Positions 36,010-46,290 of a stretch of 64,000 bases of DNA are shown here, in pieces. The notes under the pieces were generated by a model. It did no database searches and was not told the origin of the DNA. It saw only the letters and a list, made by a program, of their open reading frames with translations. The stretch is taken from the NCBI RefSeq assembly GCF_016906535.1, contig NC_057370.1, forward strand, positions 2,604,001-2,668,000, in the 5' to 3' direction. Position 1 is the stretch's first letter; every line of letters begins with the position of its first letter. This DNA comes from Rhizoctonia solani (Eukaryota > Basidiomycota > Agaricomycetes > Cantharellales > Ceratobasidiaceae). Position numbers and translations under genes: made by a program.

Positions 36010-36460
36010 AACTCGAACCTAATGAATCTGTGCTCTCGCTATCTAGTGCCCATGTAGCTTTCTTTCATTTTCTTTTTCACCTCTTGTGTCTCGCTAGTCG
36101 TGTTGTCGATGTTGTCGTCTCTCCTCCCTTTTTTTCCCTGACCACCTGTTGTACCCACACACACACCACAGAATCACACTGGAGCTCGTTCTGGTCCTTA
36201 TATACTAGGCCCACGCCGGCGCCCCAGGACTTTTTTCTTGTTCTTTGTATATATCTTTTTCTCCTCGTATGAAATTTTGGGCTCGGGGGCGTTTTTGCGC
36301 GCGCTAAGAACTTGCTTGACTTTTGAAATGGATTATTGCAAGTTTGTCAAGAGGCCAATTGCAAGTGCTCTACCGCCCGATAAAAAGGCCCATATATATT
36401 CGTACCGTATCCACATTCCGAGCATTACAGACAAGTCATTACACACATCTATTTATCATT
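36010..36460. other. Convergent 3' region, no gene seen
   Basis: About 450 bp between two convergent stop codons. It is T-rich on the + strand near 36060-36150, consistent with overlapping 3' UTRs. No conserved coding sequence. Confidence 0.5.
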
Positions 36461-39400
36461 TCAGGCGTCTCGAGCATGTACGGGGCAGCTCCTTCCACGC
36501 TGGAGCCACGACGCAAGACAGTCTAGGACAACTAGTTAGCCACATGTATTTTCTTGTATTAAATAGTACGGAAGGGACTCACCATTATGGAACGTACACA
36601 AACAACTCAGCCGCGCAACAAGAGATCCTATGTAAATCACACAGGTTAAACACGGAAGTTATAGATCGGATTAAACGTACCTTTTAAGAATTCTTCCAAA
36701 CAAATCACACATTCTGTACCGATTAGCGCGCTCTCGGCTGGGAGCTTGTACACCAAGTACCGTGCCGCAGTTTGGCTCGCTGGTCCTGAACGACCCCCCT
36801 CGAGGCACATACGGACGTGGTCCTCTTGTACAGCAGCAGAACCTAGATCTGATAAGTTTTGGTTGCACACCGGACAACTATAGCCAATGTGTTAGACTTG
36901 ATTATGGAGAGAAAAATGAAAATAAAAAAACGCACTCTGCCAAATCGCTAATCTGCGAACTCTCCTGACTCCTCATACGCCTGGGCACAAGTAAACTCTG
37001 CGTATCGACCACAATTCGCTCAGGGGTTCTCAACGATCTCGGAATGCCCACACTCGCAGTCGTCGCATCGTAGCATGACTCGCACACACGATGAGTAGAC
37101 GACGAACCGGGATAGTTGGATTGGTGTTCGGCTACAGATGGCTCCAGGACTACATCGGACGGGTCAAGGACCGCCCGTCGGGAAGAACAGCGGTCGCAGA
37201 AGATTTGGCCACATCGGCGACAGTGCTATAATCTCTATTCGTTAGTATTTCGGCCTGCGACGGGAAACGCCAACGTACGTGTTTACGAAGCAGCCATGTA
37301 AATTTCCTTCTGCACGCTCTGCACTCTGAAACTGTATCGTCCGGCTCCCACCGTGTCTGAATCGAATGCGGCGTTGGAGGCGTCCAGTGCGGGGTGAGCA
37401 CCTTTTGCGGCGCCTCGTGCGTCGGGACGCGGAATTCGGGGGCTTGGGAGAGCTGGGGAGTCAAATCGTGAGGTGCGGCTGCAGAAGGACGACGCGATTG
37501 GGTAAAGTAGTCGTTGGGTTGAGTGATGATAGAGGGAGCACGGGCTGTCGAGGTAGGTGATCCTGGGTAGTGGAAACTCTCGTCGGAAGAGTCATCGTCC
37601 GGGACGTCTTGCGTATCTACATATCATATGAGCGGTCGTATCAAGCAACAGAAGCGAGAGACACACCGTCAGCAGAGAGCGTGTAACCGGCAGAAGCAGC
37701 CGCAGAGCGGGTTTTCTCCAATTCGCGACTGTACTCTGAAACGAGCGTCTCCGCTTGTTTTTTTCTATCCTGATCCTCGTCACCTGTAACGGATATTATC
37801 AGAATCTATGGCTCTGGTTAAAACATTCGGGACTTGCCAATCAACCCAGCTTTCAAGTCATTAACCGCCCGCTCGAGCTTGGCAACCCGTCTCCCGTATT
37901 CGAGAGCATCCATGTGTGGTCCGGGAGACTCCAGAAGGGCTACAAGATATCTCGCCCGAGTAACATAATCTCCTCCTCCACTGATCGCCCCATCTCTTCA
38001 CCTCCTTCCTCACTAACGGGAACCAAACCCCCATCTGCGCCAACCCAATACATTCCACTGGGCTCCATAAAAGGCAAGGGAGGAATATCCAAGCGACGAC
38101 GCATCACTCGGACCCAGCGCCGACGTCTAACCCATTTTGTAGCAGGACCCCTAGAGCAGGGCCACTGAGCCCAGACTGGCCTTGAAGCAGCTTTTCGAGC
38201 CCAGAGGGCGGGTCAGATGTCCATTTATCGTCAGACTCATCGAATGACTGGGCGTACTGCCAGCCTTCCGAGGCATTCGCGCGGGGATGGGTGAGATCGA
38301 GTGTCCAGTCCGAACTACGAATGGGTTTAGTAGTGTACAGAATTTGAGAGCGCATACTTACAGCCAAAAGTGACTCCGTTCTACGCCCTCACGTGCACGT
38401 CCTTGTGATGGCACAGGTGCAGGAAGTGTGAATGGTTGCTCCAGAGTTGGTAGAACAACGTCGCTCCTCCAGGCGGCCACATAGCCAGGTGAGGTTCCAG
38501 ATGCACTGGCAATCGATCCGCTCCTGCTCCTTATCCCGCCAGTACTTCCACCAGGAGTAGGCGGTGGTGTACGGTTATCAGCCAGAGCGGAAGGATTTGG
38601 GGCTACTTGTAATCCGACGGGAATCGAGAGTTCGAATGCATTCCGTCTTCCGCGTTTCCCTAGTCCTGAAGCTGAGAACTTGGGCCTCCCACCAGATCTA
38701 GCGAGTGTTTTAAGTCTGACGTCAAGTCGTTGTTGTTCGCTGACAGACACGACGAATAGGTCAGCTGAGGTCAAATTGCTGTCACGAGAAGCGACATACT
38801 ATAGAATTAAAGGAACAGTAGTATGAACACCAAGGGGGTTGTATGTCGTTTGGGAGCCTTGCCAGCGATCGGCTTCAGCTTTTTGTAGAACCTGGAACAG
38901 AATCAGTACAATATCAGTTGGAAAACTCATAACGCACCTCGCAAATCCAGACTTCAAAAACAGCAGCAGCAATATCGTACGCAGTTTCACCCCAGTTGTT
39001 ACGAATCTGCCAAGCATAAGGCCAAGTGGACAACATCAATAAATAGCACATACCATTGGGTCCGCAGCTTGCTTAGTTAACAAATACAAGACTACGGGGA
39101 GATGTCCCTTGGAAGCAGCATTCACTGCAGAGTGTTAGCAAGAAAGAAGATTGTATTTGAGACGCCACGTACTTAATGGGGTCCATCCTCCTTTACTTTT
39201 GATGTCAACGCCACGTATCGTACGCTGGTCGGGGGACTCGAGTTGATCTGCGGCACCAGCAGACTCGCACAGATAACGAACAATGTCAAGATAACCCTAA
39301 ACTAGCGTGAATGAAGGAACCAGACAGAGTCGTGCTTAAACGCACCTTAGAGCAAGCATTGTGCAACGCTGTCCATCCATCCGCGTCTTGTGCATGTACG

Positions 39401-40156
39401 TCTGCCTTTGCCTCAGGACCGAGAAGATAAGTGACCACGGAGAGATGCCCGTTCAACGCAGCCTTGTGTAGAGATGTCTATCTCGCGCGATGATAAGCCA
39501 CCGGCCTAGTCTATTTCAAGCGGGCTTACCTCTCCCTCTTTATCTTCCAGATCCGACATTGCACCACATTCCTCGATCACTGGTAAACATATCATTAGTA
39601 TGAATTTACACGTGAGATGAAGTGAGCTTACACCATCGAACTACTGCCACTTTGCCTCTGCTCGCAGCGGCATGCAAAGCGGTGAGACCTGTTCTAGGTG
39701 CTGCGTCATTGGCAAGTGCAAAGGCTGGAACACGCGTGTCTGCAAAGAGACTTTGCATTTCGAGGAGCGAGCCAGCTGCTGCTGCATTGTATATCGCGTC
39801 GAGCTGGGCGCTTGTTGGCTGTGGACTGGGTTGAGACTCGGCGGGTGCAGGAATGGCAAGTGTGAGCGGAGCCGCCTCGCTCTGAGCACTCAGTGGGTCG
39901 TCTACAGGGGGCTGAGGCGTGACCTTTGGCACTGGTGCTGGCTCTGTTGCTGGCTCTGGCTCTCCAGGATATACAAATTCTTCGTCGTCATCGTCCTCGT
40001 CGGGCTGGATAGATATCTCTGGCACAGGCGTAGACTCGGGTCCAGGACTGGGTGACACGCTGGAACCCCTCCCTATGATCAGCCTTTGGTTTATATCAAT
40101 ACCACGCGTACTTACTCGTCAATTGTGCTCAGCGGATCACCTAGCGCGTTGCTCAT
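36461..40156 (-). CDS. Ankyrin-DysF-FYVE-RING protein, probable endosomal E3 ubiquitin ligase (Pib1-like C-terminus)
   Basis: Sixteen exons give ~973 residues: 40156-40116, 40068-39632, 39579-39530, 39477-39346, 39296-39173, 39124-39054, 39006-38938, 38891-38800, 38739-38362, 38314-37838, 37783-37667, 37616-37279, 37225-36936, 36877-36681, 36627-36583, 36522-36461. Order: acidic N-terminus; ankyrin repeats (TGLTALHAAASRGKVAVV, TSLHKAALNGHLSVV, GWTALHNACSKGYLDIV, GGWTPLMNAASKGHLPVV); DysF/peroxin-type region (VPLILYEQQRLD, EGWQYAQSFDESDDKW, KWVRRRRWVRVMRRR); FYVE finger (WEPDD, LLRKHHCRRCGQIFC, HRVCESC), complete for PI3P binding; RING (CVICLEEF, CLCTFHNDC, SCPVH). Last zinc ligand is His, as in yeast Pib1. 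It should sit on endosomes and ubiquitylate cargo. Two single-base gaps (38148-38151; 37965-37980) need correction. One intron is GC-AG. Confidence 0.8.
37784..37837 (-). other. GC-AG intron in the ankyrin-DysF-FYVE-RING gene
   Basis: A 54-nt intron starts GCAAGT and ends GTTACAG, with a CTGATAAT branch-like site before the acceptor. It joins DLKAGLIG to DEDQDRKKQ in phase. No GT donor nearby gives an open frame. It is the second GC-AG intron in this window. Confidence 0.65.
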
Positions 40157-40302
40157 GCTTGTGCTGAAAATCACCACCGACGGGTCCACTGAAAGCGAAA
40201 GTATGGTCATGTGACCTTTATCCTTCACAGCCACATGATCGACTTAAATTGTCAATATGGGTATGTGATCGCCACCACTCTCGATTCCACCGCTCCATCA
40301 TC
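40157..40302. promoter_or_regulatory. 146-bp bidirectional promoter (FYVE-RING gene / PI31 gene)
   Basis: Only 146 bp separate the two divergent start codons, so transcription of both genes must start from one short, probably shared, nucleosome-free region. I cannot name an element in it. The proteasome-associated control element of yeasts (GGTGGCAAA) is not seen. Confidence 0.6.
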
Positions 40303-41578
40303 ATGGCCAACGCACTCGACGCCAGCGCGTTGCTGAGCAAAGTAGCCAATATTTTACCCGAATCTAACAAGACGTATCCAGTCCTCAAGATGCTGTCGCC
40401 ATATTATACATTCGGCCATGACAGCATTGGGGTTCAGGCTTGTGGCTATTGACGAGGACACGCCAGCTAGAGAACCCGATGCTGGCACGGGCCCCGGCCT
40501 CTTGCCTGAAGGCTGGAACAGAAAGGGCCCAGATGTATATACCTTCAAATACAAGCATGAGCAAAGCTCTTTTACGTTCTTGTTGAAGCTTGTAGGGTAT
40601 CGGGTAAGATGATCGTGCATGGAATTGCCATTGAGGTAATTAATTGTCGCTCTATGATGAAATCGACCTGATGCCTTGGCTTCTGTAGGACGACAAGACT
40701 AAAACCTTTGAAATCACAACTCAAGACTTTACGTCTGCTTCATATTTCCCTTACGACACCCAATCCACAGACAGGCCACTTGTCCATGGATACATATCCT
40801 CATCCCGCGTCACTGATCTCGTGTCTCTTTTCAAAATTACGGTAATACAGTCGCTTTTACCTGGGCTGCGTAAGGAAGGCTACCAAGAGTCCGAGTCGTA
40901 AGCATCTCCACATGACGTACAATCCGCATACTCATACAGCCTCTCTCCGGAAGTACCACTAGTACGCCCGCATCAGCGTCATCAGGACAACCAGGACGCG
41001 CAGCGCCACCACCCAATCCATCACCCCCACCCTCATTCGACCGTCCATTTGCACACCCTTATGCCGACCCTTCTCGGCGCAATCCACTCGAGATCGGTCG
41101 CTCGGATCTCGACCCACTGGGCGGGCTACACAACCCATTCGCTCCTCCTTCCCTGTTCTCTCCTCCAGGTGCTGGAGGTGACGGGATGTTTGTTGGACCT
41201 AACCATCCATGTTTAGGGATCCACTAGGCCAAGGAATGGGTGCCGGTCGCCGAGGACAAGGAGGTGTGGGTCCATGGGGCGGTGATGGTTTCTTACCGCC
41301 AATGGGCGCTCCACCTGGGGCAAGGTAAGTACAAACTCACACGCATTGACTTTGACTGAAACACTACATCACGTTTCGCGCGTTAGGTTCGATCCTATTG
41401 GTCCTGGTCCACTAGGCGGTCGCGGGTTCCCGCCGCGGCAACCGCCAAGGTCAGGAGACCCAGATAATAATGAGTTCATGCCGCCGGGATCTGTAAGCAT
41501 TCGTTAATCTTTTTTCAGTTATTCCGTGAGAAACTGACTCGATGGTCTTGGTATCAGCATGATAGTATGTATATGTGA
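40303..41578 (+). CDS. Proteasome inhibitor/assembly regulator PI31 (PSMF1-like)
   Basis: Five exons (40303-40603, 40689-40897, 40940-41324, 41387-41492, 41558-41578) encode ~341 residues. The N-terminal FP domain reads NALDASALLSKVANILPESN, then SSPQDAVAI, HSAMTALGFRLVAID, LPEGWNRKGPDVYTFKYKH, SFTFLLKLVGYRDDKTKTFE. The C-terminal half is Pro/Gly-rich with RRNPLEIGRSDLDPLGG and FRDPLGQGMGAGRRGQGG, the PI31 proteasome-binding tail (R-x-D-P-L repeats). PI31 binds Fbxo7-type F-box proteins and the 20S core, and regulates proteasome assembly or transport. Four one-base gaps are needed to keep frame: 40374-40377, 40402-40408, one at or near the 40898-40939 intron, and 41205-41210. The first two fix the exon length exactly. 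Decay into a pseudogene is less likely because all motifs are intact. Confidence 0.78.
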
Positions 41579-43526
41579 GAAATTAGGAAGGCCGCATATA
41601 GGGTGTAATTTGTATACACAAATGACTTGTGAATTAAATCAAAAATTCGATTGACGAGTGACAATGCGTGTTACAAGCAAAGAAAGCGTGTTTTAGATAC
41701 CGGTAATCGTGACAGGGAACTGCTTACTTCATGGCAGCTATATTACTTTTTCGGCACACCAACACGCATAGTCGGTAAAGCAAACTACGGACCCGCAAAC
41801 TTCACTACATCTTGGGCTGTCCGGACAGCGGAACACCTTGAATAGTACAGGAATCCTTGCCGCTGACACCCGGACCTTGGGAATCGCGGGCATGAAGCTC
41901 ACATTTGATCGCCATCGCTGGGCGCTGAGAGCTCATGGGCTCGCTTATATCGATATCTATTCCAACCCCTGCCCCAATGCACATTATACCTCATTGGTAA
42001 CGCTTGTGTGGGAGTCTCCACAGCTTGTTGATTGGCGGGATTTCCAACTTGGTTGTGACAGTAGAATAGATTGTACCTGGGACCATGGCTGTGTCTATTA
42101 ACATGAATAAAACAAAGACACAAAGCATGGTTGTCTATTCCCTTCAAATGCAGCTCTGCTGGATGACTCCCCAGTAACCTCCTTTAATTACCAGTGTTTT
42201 CGCGCACACCAAAATAAGCTCAGTAAATAAATAGTCGACTGACACCCTCGAAACCCGATCTCACACTTGAATCGACATGGACTTGGAAATTGTACCTTCG
42301 ACTTCGAGAACCGTGGCGGCGACATCGACTTCATTTTCCCCTCCCCGCCCCATCCGAAAAAGTATGCAAAAGAATGGCAATCCGGTGCTGAACCATTTCT
42401 TGCTTTCAGAAAATCAGATCTCCCATGTTTGTACGCGGGAAGTGTTATCGGTATGCAGTCCACGCAATCAGGTATCGCGGAATTAGTTTCAGTCCACGTG
42501 CTTCCTGAGGGCCTCGTCATTAACGTGTGATATGTCGACTAAAAGGCGTCCGAAAATCGGCAATAATGATGCGAACAGGCTTTGTTTTACGTAGTCGGAA
42601 AAGATATTGCTCTAAATTGTGTCAATGTTCTAGCCTCTCCGGTAATCATTGTAAAAGTCACGTGTTGAGACGCATACACTTAAAGCGATCTACTGTGTGG
42701 CCACACCCCAGTCAAAGCTCAAGAACTCCTATCCGAACTGGCGCCCCTTATGTTGCAGCATGTTCTATCGTTTCTTATCAGTTCCCAAATAAACCTTTTT
42801 TTGCGGAGGCTGTATACCCAGCCGCGCGCTCGACTGGTGCCAAAATAGGGGGCTTTGGTCATCCCTGTGGATGAGGCGGGTGATGGCCTTATTGTTTCGA
42901 CTAATCGCTGTAGCATTTCAGCGCATACAATCTCAGCCACAATGTCCAGAATAACATGATCGGCGCGTTGTTTCCCGAAACGCACAGCACTTGATCCTAG
43001 CAACGAACCGGCGCGAATAGGAAATTCTAATCCGTTGTAATTGTATAAGCATTAATGATAATGTATTGTATACGTGTAGGGGAATATTCTGGCTTGTCGG
43101 GAGTTACATGACACGTCGAGTAAACGTGCCGGGAAAGACAACCGAGAAGTCTTGAATAACTTATCTGAGACAGACTAGCAGGCACCACAGTTTGTCTGAA
43201 ACAAGGTGTCCAACCAATGCGCATATATCTTACTCGAGAATATGTGGGCAATATCCAAACCGGGCGCCCTTGCTTCCATAACTTGACCAACTGCCCTGTG
43301 CCCCCGGTCCAACAGACTCAAAAAGTCCCACAGATTGACCGAGTTTACGTACTAAGTACATTGGCAATTTCAACCCCTATAGGCTATATGACAGACAGTC
43401 GCCGGGGTCCCTGTGGCAGGGGTCCCATTTGGTTTTGCTTGGTCTTCTCTGGAGAGATATAAACGGGCGCTGGCTGGGAGATGGGTCAGACAATCAAGAC
43501 GAGTCCTCCAACGCTTTAGCACAAAA
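41579..43526. other. 1.9-kb gene-poor region
   Basis: No conserved protein is recognisable on either strand. Open stretches at 41838-42101 (+), 42267-42530 (+) and 42719-43003 (-) are short, lack splice-site support and resemble nothing I know. Base composition is more AT-rich than in neighbouring genes. It could contain a species-specific gene or degraded repeat. Confidence 0.4.
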
Positions 43527-44595
43527 ATGATGATGATGTGTGAACCTGGACCAAGTTCGCATCCACGGCCACTTATTGAGAACCTTGATAGGTTCAGTGT
43601 ACATGAGCTCGAGCAGATGCGAGAGCGGCAGATGAAGATTGTTAATCGCCCGTAAGTCTTTTAGTTTTGATTATCCTTTCCGGTGGCTAATTATATTGTC
43701 TTTGTCTTTGTCTATCGACCAATCGGTGCATTTATGTTACTCTCGGTAATGGTGATGCATTTGGATCCGTACATTCGGATACTCGATTTTCTTATTTTAA
43801 ATATTTTAAATATTTCTTGTCTGGTATCTTGGTGGTGATGCTCATGGATGCGATAGTCGCCGAGTGGCAGCCCCACCCTCCGACGAAACCGAGCGCCGAC
43901 GTGCACGCCAAAAGGTCGAGACGATCGAGCTTCGGCTGATTGCACTCCGAGCCGAGGAAGAGATGAGCAATCCTAGGGACCAGACGAAGGACATCATTGA
44001 CCAACTGGATCTCATGAACGTGGGCAAACCGGTGCAAGTCGAGCTCAAGGTCAAGACCAAGCTTTCGACACGACCCTATGTGAGTACTTATTGAATTTAG
44101 TTTTTCTTTTTTGATCGAACACTAACTGGATTTACAGGGTATGGCTGCAAACGAGCCTAATTCGCCCGGGTCCCCACATGGACCGCCTCAGCTCCGCCCT
44201 GCGATGTCGGAGGAGGAAGCAATTCAAATCCAGCGCGAGGCGTATGCATTAGCTACTGCAAAGAAAGAGGCTGATGAGCAACGGCGAGCGCTACACGCCC
44301 AGGCAACCAACACGCGTGGGATCAGCGAAGAAGAGAAGCGTCGGCGGATCCTTGCATATATGTAGGGCCTTTGTCGTCACATTATCCTGAACTTAACTAA
44401 ATTGAATTTACTAGGTCGTACAGTGGCGAGTCAGACGAGGAAGACGATGATGATATGGATGATGATGATGATGGCGACGGTGATGATCTATTTGGGGAGT
44501 ACGAGGATGATGATATGGATATGGAGGCAGATGAATATGGTCTGGGTGGGATTATTCGAGTAGACCCAAGTCGTTATGCGAATTTCGGTGATTGA
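43527..44595 (+). CDS. Unknown coiled-coil protein with acidic C-terminal tail, 250 aa
   Basis: Four exons (43527-43651, 43857-44079, 44138-44361, 44415-44595) give 250 codons in phase. The first intron is unusually long (205 nt). The protein opens with MMMMCEPG, then ENLDRFSVHELEQMRERQMK, a helical segment that resembles the LDELKELLxRQ pattern of Gdown1/GRINL1A RNA polymerase II subunits, though too weakly to assign. A charged helix ERRRARQKVETIELRLIALR follows, then SEEEAIQIQREAYALATAKK, a basic EEEKRRRILAYM, and a tail of ~40 residues with long runs of Asp. Ending IIRVDPSRYANFGD is well formed. Chromatin or transcription roles are plausible for acid-tailed proteins but not shown. It is convergent with EMC3, 215 bp apart. 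Confidence 0.7.
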
Positions 44596-44810
44596 CCAGT
44601 CGAGCGAGTCCCGCGGTCGGATTGCGTTTTTGCATAGGTTCTCGCACGTTCGAGGCGCACACGCAAGCAAAACGGGGTCTACTGGATTGGGTTACACGGG
44701 TGCGTTTCACGCTTTCCATCTTTCTTTCTTTCGTTATTCGATATTCCCTGTTGTATTACTATCTCTGCTATCCCCATCGCCACTGCATTGTATTATGATC
44801 TATCTTATAC

Positions 44811-46024
44811 TCATGCGATTTTGGTTTTGGATTTCGGCAACTTGCCCCATCGCTGCAACAGTCGTTCCTCGACGTGTTCTCCCGACCAAACGTACAAGCC
44901 CTCGGCGAGCTCGAGGTTGTCCTTTTCGGCGGCGAAGATTTTGGTGAAATCTTGGGGTCCGGCTGGTTTGGATTGGGCTGCGGCGGCATTGGCAAAGGGC
45001 GAGGAGGTCATGTCGCGACTCGAGTCGGCGGCTAGAAGCAGGATAATTACGGAGATAGAGTAGATGTAGAATGATTCGTAGGATAAAGATGGAATACGTC
45101 AATTGATTGCTTCTGATATCAATTACACGAGTGCTTAGTGCTTACCGTTATCGTTACCAAGCAAGAGCCTGAACAAGCCGTTAAGACCGAAAAGGTTGAG
45201 GAAATACCACGAGAGAGACGAGACCCATCGAGCGTCCATTTCCTGCGTGTCAATCCCACGTTGCATCATGGACTTGAACCCAAGTGTGAGTGGGAATGGC
45301 AATTTGACTATACGTGCAATAGTCAATTAGCAATGCGGATATGAGATAGGGTGGTATGGTTGGGATGCATACTGAGGACAAAGCCTTGGAAGAAAAAGTT
45401 GATCCATCCCATGATGACCATCTGGGGGACCATCATAACGAATTGCTGCTTCATTCCGTCCATCATGCCTTCCATTTGTGTCGGGTCTGTGAGCGGGTTT
45501 GGGGGCAACGCAGGAGTGTCATCTGCCTTTGGGGGACCATCTTTCAGGAATGTGCCATCTTTGAATGCCCGAGACAAATGCTGGGAAATGGACTTGTATG
45601 TTGTCGGAGGAAGAGGTGAATGCATTGACGTAGCGCGTAGAATTTGTGAGCGCAAAGCAGCGCGTCTATTGTAAATGTAAGTATACTTTTGTGGATTGAA
45701 TTTACATTTATGGCTACGTACTGCTCGCGGACAGCAAGGAGTGTTTGGCGTTTGGGTGCCGAGACGAGCAATTGGGTCACATAGTGTCTCAAGACACCGA
45801 CCAAAATCTTCCGAGGCGTTAGTACAGGCGCAGGCTGAGACGGATTCCACTCACCATCACAAGCGTGATGGGGAATAGTACCTGCCACAAATGCGTCAGC
45901 AATTTCGCATTCTTTTTGCCTGATATATTTACCCAATCCCGTATCTGTGGGTCGAGCAATAGCCTGCATGCTTTATTAGTCTGTGTTGGGCGACATGGGG
46001 AATACCTTACGGAGCAGCTGGCAT
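44811..46024 (-). CDS. EMC3: ER membrane protein complex subunit 3
   Basis: Seven exons (46024-46011, 45963-45933, 45881-45855, 45807-45722, 45665-45373, 45307-45146, 45031-44811) give 277 codons in phase. The first three exons are 14, 31 and 27 nt, so the N-terminal helix is split into tiny pieces. Motifs: [35 protein letters not shown], the cytosolic loop, then [40 protein letters not shown] and the helix [21 protein letters not shown]3 is the Oxa1-superfamily insertase core of the EMC, which inserts tail-anchored and multipass proteins into the ER membrane. The C-terminus is short and charged. It is divergent from the coiled-coil gene at 46291 (266 bp). Confidence 0.92.
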
Positions 46025-46290
46025 CGTACGTGGTGGTCGGCGCTTAGTTCGAGGACAGTTTGTTTGAGAGTATTATTGATTTCAAATGGCGTTAAAATGG
46101 GGGATCCCCTAGGTGGGTTCTTTCAACTTGAGCTCGGCCACTGCCAGTCAGTTTTTCCCCCTCACCGACGTTTACTGCCCCGACTTTCTTTATTGTTACG
46201 ACAACCAACCCCACACCGGACACCTTCATTCATATTAGCAGTTATCCCTGCAACCTCTTTTGCATATCACTCTTTTCTAAACTGCACACA
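46025..46290. promoter_or_regulatory. Divergent promoter region between EMC3 and coiled-coil gene
   Basis: A 266-bp spacer with start codons facing apart. It has a C/A-rich stretch (46180-46290) just before the + strand ATG. No specific element identified. Confidence 0.45.
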
